A stretch of DNA of 64,000 nucleotides, taken from contig RCTD01000018.1 in the NCBI GenBank assembly GCA_014898415.1, positions 191,001 through 255,000 on the forward strand, given 5' to 3'. Within the stretch, counting starts at the first letter, position 1. Each line of letters starts with the position of its first letter. The position numbers were made by a program, and so were the translations under genes. This DNA comes from Stromatinia cepivora. Lineage: Eukaryota; Ascomycota; Leotiomycetes; Helotiales; Sclerotiniaceae. The notes under the pieces were generated by a model that saw only the letters and a list, made by a program, of their open reading frames with translations, was not told the DNA's origin and ran no database searches. This document shows, piece after piece, positions 56,960 through 64,000 of the stretch.

Positions 56960-58615
56960 ATGGCGATAGAGGACGCGTCGCAGAGTTGGATGGGGGCGCC
57001 GATGAAGCATGTTTCTCTTATTACTGTGAGGATATACTTCTGTGGATGTCTTCGACTGAAGCTAATACTTTTGCAGCTTACTTTCCAAAATTCTGCCCTC
57101 ATACTCGTACGTTGACATCATCGAGACGTTTCCACTTTCCCCTCGACAAGAAATATTGGCAGAGAGCGGTAGCTAATATGGATATAGATAATGCATTATA
57201 GTAGGATAATGCCATTAGCGGGTGGGCATAGATATTTTGCATCGACGGCGGTTTTCCTCAATGAGATTATGAAATTGGCTGTTTCCTTAACGATTGCCAT
57301 GTACGATATTTCACGAACGTTACCTCCATCTACGCCGGCGACGGTTCTTTTCGAACAATTGTATATGTCGGTATTCTCTGGAGATGGTTGGAAATTGGCC
57401 ATTCCAGCTACTCTGTACACTCTGCAGAATTCGTTGCAGTATATTGCTGTGAGCAATCTGGAAGCTGTCCATTTCCAGATTCTGTATCAATTGAAAGTTG
57501 GTTTTGCCTATTGTATGTGCAAGGTGTTCATTTACTGATTTGACCATGTAGATCCTCACAACGGCAGTTTTCAGTGTGGTTTTACTTGGAAGGGCGCTGT
57601 CTTCTAAAAGATGGATAGCTCTCGTTTTACTCACAATTGGAGTTACGATTGTCCAACTACCGAACAGTAGTCCATCTGCATATTCTAACTTTAGCGATCC
57701 ACAATCACGATTTTATTTTCCACGATCCTTTCACGAACTGGGACAAATGGGTAATGGTGCAGTGGAAGTAGCAGCCGAATTAACGAAACGTAGTATGGAG
57801 GGGTTTTCCGGAAGTCTCACGAAACGATCGGCTACATATGAGGGTATACAAGAGGACCAAGGACTGGTCAAACCACTTATGAACTATCCCATTGGTCTTA
57901 TGGCTGTTTTGGCCGCGGCTGTGATATCAGGTCTTACGGGCGTATATTTCGAAAAGGTGTTGAAGGAATCTACGACTCATGTTACGATTTGGACGAGAAA
58001 TGTTCAGCTCTCTTTCTATTCTCTCTTCCCGTCTTTGATATTCGGAGTGATGTTCAAAGATGGGGAGAAAATTGCGGAGAACGGCTTCTTTGCTGGGTAT
58101 AATGCGGTGGTGTGGACTGCTATTATTATGCAAGCGTTGGGTGGGATCCTCGTTGCACTTTGCATAAATTACAGTGATAATATCGCAAAGAATTTTGCGA
58201 CAAGTATTAGTATTATTATCAGTTTCATTTTCAGCGTTTGGTTCTTTAATTTTTATGTTTCTCTCAATGTAAGTCCTTGGGGAGAATTACTATCGGATAT
58301 TCATAAAAACTCACATGATTATAGTTCATTCTCGGTACATCGATAGTTCTCTTTGCAACATGGCTATACAGTGGTCCGGAAAGAAAACGAAATAGACCTC
58401 CACCAATCAATATTGCGAGTTATGAGAAAACGACCATTGATAATGGTTTTACGCCAAAGTATGAAGAGGATAGGTCGAGTTTGACGTTGGATCCATTGAG
58501 TGGATTAAAAGGTCTAGGGGCGGGGGCATCTTTGTCGACTAGTAGGCCTAGTTCACCTATGAGACATCATTCGAGGGTGGGAAGTTCGAGAGGAAAGGTT
58601 AAGAGGGATGATTGA
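56960..58615 (+). CDS. UDP-galactose-type nucleotide-sugar transporter (SLC35A family)
   Basis: Golgi antiporter bringing UDP-sugars in for glycosylation. Exons are 56960-57025, 57077-57106 (30 nt), 57188-57496, 57552-58268 and 58325-58615, 470 aa. The family start KHVSLITLTFQNSALILIMHYSRIMP is assembled across the three 5' exons. Conserved motifs are FLNEIMKLAVSL, PATLYTLQNSLQYIAVSNLEA, VHFQILYQLKILTTAVFSV, SGLTGVYFEKVLK, SFYSLFPSLIFG and DNIAKNFATSISIIISF. About ten membrane segments are visible. The central loop between the halves (about residues 170-240) is longer than in human SLC35A2. The tail is soluble and Ser/Arg-rich, ending KVKRDD. UDP-galactose is the likeliest substrate by family; specificity cannot be read from sequence. 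Confidence 0.88.
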
Positions 58616-59389
58616 TCGTTTGGGCGATTGGGTTGGATGGGATGGTTGGGCTGGGAGTTGAAATTGGTGGTGCGTGGATGTGATTGGGACTTTTGACTTC
58701 ACCGATTCCATCATTCCAAGATTCTTAAGCGTATCGATACTGGTTTTGTACAATTGGCAATTCCTCAGCTTCGCATGGGGATTGGGTTCGGATGGCGGGG
58801 TAAAATACAGAAACGAGCGAATGATATCAAGATGAGAAAAGACAACACGGGTGCATACACATAGGATACCTACTGGACAGCGACGAATTACATAAATGAT
58901 ATAGCAAGTCAGTCCTAGCGATTGATCTGAATAAGATGTGGGAAAATGGATAAACGACACGTGAGATTTGACACGTGATAGGCATGAGAAGTAGATCTTC
59001 TCGACGTTAGCATGGTTTAAGACTTCTGAATACTATCAATTCTTAGGTTTCATACATTCATTGTACGATACTTTGGCGTTGACTCTTTGAGTAAAGAATA
59101 CCAATGTGGTTGTAAGTGACGGTTGAAGTGAGTGAAAGGTGAAAGAGGAAATGACGCTAAAATTGAGAACCTCAACATCCATGGGGTTGCCTGCTTTCAA
59201 CACATTTCACAACATTATTCATTATCCCATGACATTACTTTCCAGTACTGTATAGATACTAGGTAGACATTTGATATTTTCTCTTTCTTCGACTTCATTT
59301 TATCTATCTATTGTCAGTTCTCGGAAAGTTTCAAGATCACCTTCGAGCAATCAAGCAAAAGTCTTGCTCTAAGCCAAGCAAAGGTCATC
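58616..59389. other. Intergenic; MER3 upstream region
   Basis: 3' flank of the transporter and promoter of MER3. Nothing distinctive beyond short AT and GA runs; the minus frame at 58553-58960 overlaps the transporter end and is not conserved. Confidence 0.5.
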
Positions 59390-62300
59390 ATGGACAAAGC
59401 TTGGGATCCTCATCTTCAGAGAATGATGGGTAATGCAAGTGATGATGCATCTAATGGTGAAACTAATCATGAAGATGGTAAAAATCAATCATTTTCTACC
59501 AACTTCTTTTCAAGTAAGGACTCTCAACAGTTACCCCCGGAAACGGGATTCGTCTTTGGACCATCTCCAATGCAACGAAGTAAAAAGCGATCTGGTTCAG
59601 GATACGGCCAGGATCAGAGTGTGCGGGGTTCACACGATAACGTAAAGTATAATCGTTCATCTGGATATTTGATGGCTCCAAATGTCGATCCACCTCCTTC
59701 CACTGGTTTCACTTTTGGTCCGGCACCGAGGCAGCTTGGACAGAAGATGACTCCTCCTAGTCAAAATACAAATGTACCAGCTCCATTTAACATTCCAGGA
59801 CATGATCCACTTTCAGGTTACCTGAATCGGCCTTCGTTCGAGCCATCCCAATCTATGCAAAGAGTCCCCTCATATCCTACCAATAGCAATGGCAGTGGCC
59901 AAGGCCGCTTGTCTCTTCCTACGGTTTCTTCTCATATGCAAGCAGACTCGAATCCCTTTGGTGAACGAAAGGATCCTGGGGTATTGACGAGAGCAGATAA
60001 TTACTTCAAACAGCAGATCTTGCAGGATATTGAATTGAAAACCAAGCCAAGAAACAGCCAAACACATATTTCAAACTCTGGCACTGGTCAAACACAGAGT
60101 CCTCTCACACAGCTTGCCAATAATATGATCTCGCAGACGTCCATGCCATTGCAGAGGCTTGTTGGAGATAGTCCTCCAGAACAGAACATTTTTCAGACGT
60201 ACGCAGCAAGACCTCAACAATCTCAGCTCCAGAATCAACATTTTACGCCACCATTTTCTCGAGCAACTGGCTTGAGTATGAGCCAATTATTCCTCTTCTT
60301 TGATATATGAACTATGTAAGCTAACGGATTTAGATTCCTTCTCTTATAACCCTCTTGAACGCCCGAATGCGTCTATAAGCTCTTCCCCTCAGGATCTCTC
60401 GAGTCCCACTACTAGAGTTAGCTCACGTCGAAACTCAAATCGTCGATTACCTCCAACCAATACACGAGAAGTAAAACAGGGCTTTGGACATATTACTCCA
60501 CATACACCTCAGAATCAGATCTCACCTAGTGACAAACATGCTCTATCGTCGAGAGCCTCTCAAGTACAAAGCATAGATCGCGGTGCAGAGCATTCCGGTT
60601 TCTCTCCCGCGCAGCAAACTTATCCCGGCAATGCTGGACAATTCATAAATGATCCCCAGATCATTGCCTTTGGAAATGCACCACCAATGGCACATGGAAT
60701 CCAGCTTGTTTCACCCCATGAACTCCCAGACAGGTTTAAACAGGTCTTCCCGTACGAACTATTCAATGCTGTACAATCTAAATGTTTTGCACCAATCTAC
60801 AAGACGAATAACAATATCGTTGTGTCAGCCCCAACTGGAAGTGGCAAGACAGCTCTTCTGGAACTAGCTATCTGCAAACTGGTTGAAAGCTATGGTTCTG
60901 GACAATTCAAGATCGTGTATCAAGCACCGATCAAATCTCTTTGTTCGGAACGTATGAGAGATTGGACTAAGAAGTTTAGTCATTTGAATTTACCTGTTGC
61001 GGAACTTACTGGTGATACAAGGTTAGTCAATTGGTTCTTTCAAATGCATTCTCTTTTGTATAATCATCATCTAATATCATGTTTTTCTTCTGCCTCTTTC
61101 TCCATGTTCCAAATCAGCTTGAAGTCCACTCTGTATCCTAGAAAATTTACTTTCCTTGAGAGACAATTACTAACTTTCCACCTTTAGCAATGCTGAAATG
61201 AGCCGAGTAGGTAATGCATCAATTATCATTACCACGCCCGAGAAATGGGACAGCATCACTAGGAAATGGACAGATTATCAAAAGCTTTTACAATTGGTGA
61301 AGTTGTTTTTGATAGATGAGGTTCATATTCTTAAGGATGCGAGAGGAGGTACCCTTGAGGCTGTAGTCTCTCGGATGCATTCGATTGGAGCCAGTGTTCG
61401 GTTTGTGGCTTTGAGTGCCACTGTTCCAAATTCGTAGGTAATTTCCTTCTCTTGAACACTCATTAGATACTAACAAATTTTCTTCAGGCATGATATTGCC
61501 ACTTGGCTCGGGAGAGATTCAAGTAGTCGTCATTTGCCTGCTCATCGAGAAACCTTCGGTGAAGAATTTCGACCTGTTAAGCTACAAAAGCATGTTCATG
61601 GGTACGAGAGTCGTGCAAATGATTTTGCTTTCGAGAAGATTCTTGATGGCAAAATTCCTGCTTTGATTCAGAAGTACTCATGCAAGAAGCCTATCATGGT
61701 TTTCTGTTTTACAAGAAAATCGTGTGAGGGTACTGCGGCTATTCTTGCAGAACATTGGACTAGACAGAGAGTTGTTGACCGTGCTTGGCCAGCTCCAACC
61801 AATCGAACAGTAGTAGGAAACAAAGACCTACAAGAATTGGTGGGATGTGGTGTCGCCTATCATCACGCAGGTCTTGATTTACAAGATAGATCTGCCGTTG
61901 AAACAGCATATCTGAAAGGAGATATCAGCGTAATTTGTTGCACCTCGACGCTTGCCGTTGGAGTCAACCTACCCTGTCAGCTCGTGGTTTTGAAGGGTAC
62001 AGTCTGCTTCCAAGATAGCGGTCTTGTTGAATATTCCGATCTTGAGGTTATGCAAATGCTAGGACGTGCAGGAAGACCTCAATTCGATGATAGTGCTGCC
62101 GCAATCATCATGACCCGAATGGACAACGCAGACCGATATAAGAAGATGATCTCGGGTCAGGATATTTTGGAGAGTACGTTACATCTGAATCTCATTGAGC
62201 ATCTGAACTCGGAAATCGGACTGCGCACCATCAAGACTGCCTACGAAGCTAAAGTATGGTTGGGGGGGACTTTCTTGAGTGTTAGGATGAGACAGAATCC

Positions 62301-64000
62301 CAACTATTATAAGTTTTCTGGCATAGTTCCTAGTAGGGACGCGGATGAACAGCTCGAGTTGGTCTGCGAGAGAGATATTAAGCTCCTTCAAGATTATGAA
62401 CTCGTCACAAAGGAGGAAAACTTCTCTTGCACGGAATATGGTGCTGCTATGAGCCGATATATGGTTCAATTTGAGACGATGAAGTTACTTTTGAGTATTC
62501 CTCGTCATTCAAAGACGGAGACAATCTTGAATACCATATGTCAAGCGGCCGAATTTAAAGATCTTCGAATGAAACCAAATGAGCGGTCGAGTCTTCGAGA
62601 ATTTAACAAATCACCCATGATGAAGTTTCCCATCAAAGAGAACATATCAACGACAGGACACAAAATCTTTCTCATGATTCAAGTCCAGCTAGGTGGGATT
62701 GAACCTTTGTCGAATAACGACTTTCGCATCATCAGCCGGCAATTCAATATGGAGACTAATATTATACTGGATCGAGTTCAACGTTTGATTAGGTGTGTTA
62801 TTGACTGTAAAGCCGTTGATTGCGATTCAATTTCTACACGCTTTGCCCTTGATCTTTCTAGGAGTGTCGCGGCTGGCTTTTGGGATAACTCATCCTTACA
62901 ATTGAGACAAGTTCCACAAATTGGACCAGCATCTTTGCGGAAGTTGACGGGGAATAATGTCAACTCTGTGGAAAAGCTGGCTGGACTTGACACAGCAGGA
63001 ATTGAAAGAGTTATGAGCAAGAATCCTCCATTTGGGAAGAAGATGAAGGACAATTTGATGGACTTTCCTCGATTGACTCTCACAGCCCAGATTTCCGGAA
63101 GAGCTTTTTCAAAAGCAGGGGAGCAGCCGAAGGTTAAAGTCAATGCTGTCCTTGGATATGCAAACGACAAAGTACCAAACTGGTTGGGTAGGATACCATC
63201 CTTGACATTTATAGCCGAAATATCGAGTGGAACCTTGGTGTATTTCTGGCGTGGAAACATCAAACGATTATTGAATGGCAATAAGCAACAGTTCACTGTT
63301 GAACTGTCATCACCAGATGATGAGATCAAATGTTGGCTCGCATGTGATGAGATTGTCGGTACTCTGCAATCTTGCATTTTGAAGCACAATATTCCTGCGG
63401 ATGAGTTCCCTCCTCCGAAAGTTGTGGTCGAAGAGCAACCCATCATCAATAACTCAAGGACAGAGCAAGTGGCTACATCTGATGAATTCGACGATGGAAT
63501 TGATGATGATGCTATGCTCGCAGTAGCTAAGCAAGTCGAGGGTGGACGTCGAGTTTCTAGTGATTATGGATCTGATGCCTTTATTGATATCGATACAATC
63601 GATTTAGGCAATTCTGTTAATAACAAGAGATCAAGGGAAGAAATCGACCAACCAGAACCAGTCAAGATGGATAATGGGAAATGGGCATGCAATCATCATT
63701 GCCGTGATGGGAATACATTGAAGAACGGCCAACTTTGCAAGCATAGGTGTTGCAGGGAGGGACTTGATAAGCCTAGGAAAGTTGCCAGGAAGAAGTCCAC
63801 GACTGGAAGTACCGAAGATCAAGGTTCGAAATCTGACAATAAGATCAAAGGAGCTGTGACCAAGCCTATGAACACTGAATCCTCTGGCAGCAAGCAACTC
63901 GCAAAATTGGCCAAGAAACCCCGACTTATGCTATCAGGCGCCTCAGGTTCCGGTCAATACGATGTGGAAGTAATTGATCTTTCGGAGACCTTATCTCCAG
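59390..64000 (+). CDS. MER3: Meiotic DNA helicase Mer3/Hfm1 (3' end outside the window)
   Basis: Ski2-like 3'-5' helicase that promotes ZMM-dependent meiotic crossovers. Exons are 59390-60275, 60334-61021, 61188-61433 and 61488 to beyond 64000. A disordered N-terminus has repeated PPxTGFxFGPxP motifs (two copies near residues 50 and 105). The helicase core starts near residue 440: APTGSGKT (Walker A), QAPIKSLCSERMRDW, TTPEKWDS, IDEVHIL, LSATVPN, VFCFTRKSCEGTA, GVAYHHAGLD, QMLGRAGRPQFDD (motif VI). A Sec63-like domain follows (ETMKLLLSIPRHS.., PQIGPASLRKLTG). Beyond it a Cys/His cluster (CNHHCRDG..LCKHRCCREGLDKPRK) is the fungal Mer3 zinc motif. No stop is met before the window ends. Confidence 0.93.

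Overview
The window is nuclear DNA of a filamentous ascomycete. Genes carry short GT..AG introns (about 45-80 nt, CTAAC-like branch sites). They encode fungal versions of HacA, Mlp1/Tpr, Tfa2, complex I 51 kDa, Aha1, Cdc4, Hop1 and Mer3, and the leftmost 5 kb is a RIP-type retrotransposon graveyard. Gene content and style fit Leotiomycetes, probably Sclerotiniaceae (Botrytis/Sclerotinia relatives); the genus is an inference.

Layout. 1-5044: very AT-rich nested relics of a chromodomain Ty3/gypsy element (two copies, each with a 285-nt LTR) and a Ty1/copia element (three LTR copies, one inverted). 5045-6141: boundary to normal sequence, with a hAT-like end. 6142-7417 (-): hacA, the unfolded-protein-response bZIP factor, with its 20-nt Ire1-type intron readable in the DNA. 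7418-13650: 6 kb without a recognisable gene. 13651-18211: small unknown gene, U-box cyclophilin CYP8 (+), TFIIE-beta (-). 18957-25239 (+): giant coiled-coil nucleoporin Mlp1/Tpr, broken by two single-base shifts. 25446-28326: dynactin p27 (-) and complex I 51-kDa subunit (+), divergent. 29052-33715: PEX11-family protein and class III alkylsulfatase (+). 35621-36765 (-): AHA1. 38645-39651 (+): four-TM protein of unknown function, followed by a broken two-finger C2H2 relic. 41831-45096 (-): CDC4-type F-box/WD40. 47599-50006 (+): meiotic HORMA protein HOP1. 53132-55438 (+): serine-rich unknown. 56960-58615 (+): UDP-galactose-type transporter. 59390-64000 (+): meiotic helicase MER3/HFM1, running off the right edge.

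The genes do not form a pathway cluster; this is ordinary eukaryotic gene order. Two links deserve mention: Hop1 and Mer3 act in the same meiotic crossover pathway and lie within 10 kb, and HacA, the nucleotide-sugar transporter and Aha1 all serve protein folding or secretion. Exon joins were worked out by hand from splice signals, phase and family conservation, and every intact multi-exon model given here closes to a whole number of codons.

The less ordinary signals are the dual-frame hacA 3' end, the frameshifted zinc-finger relic, two candidate inverted-repeat elements, a hairpin repeat with apparent compensatory changes, and an over-represented intergenic nonamer TACTCCGTA.
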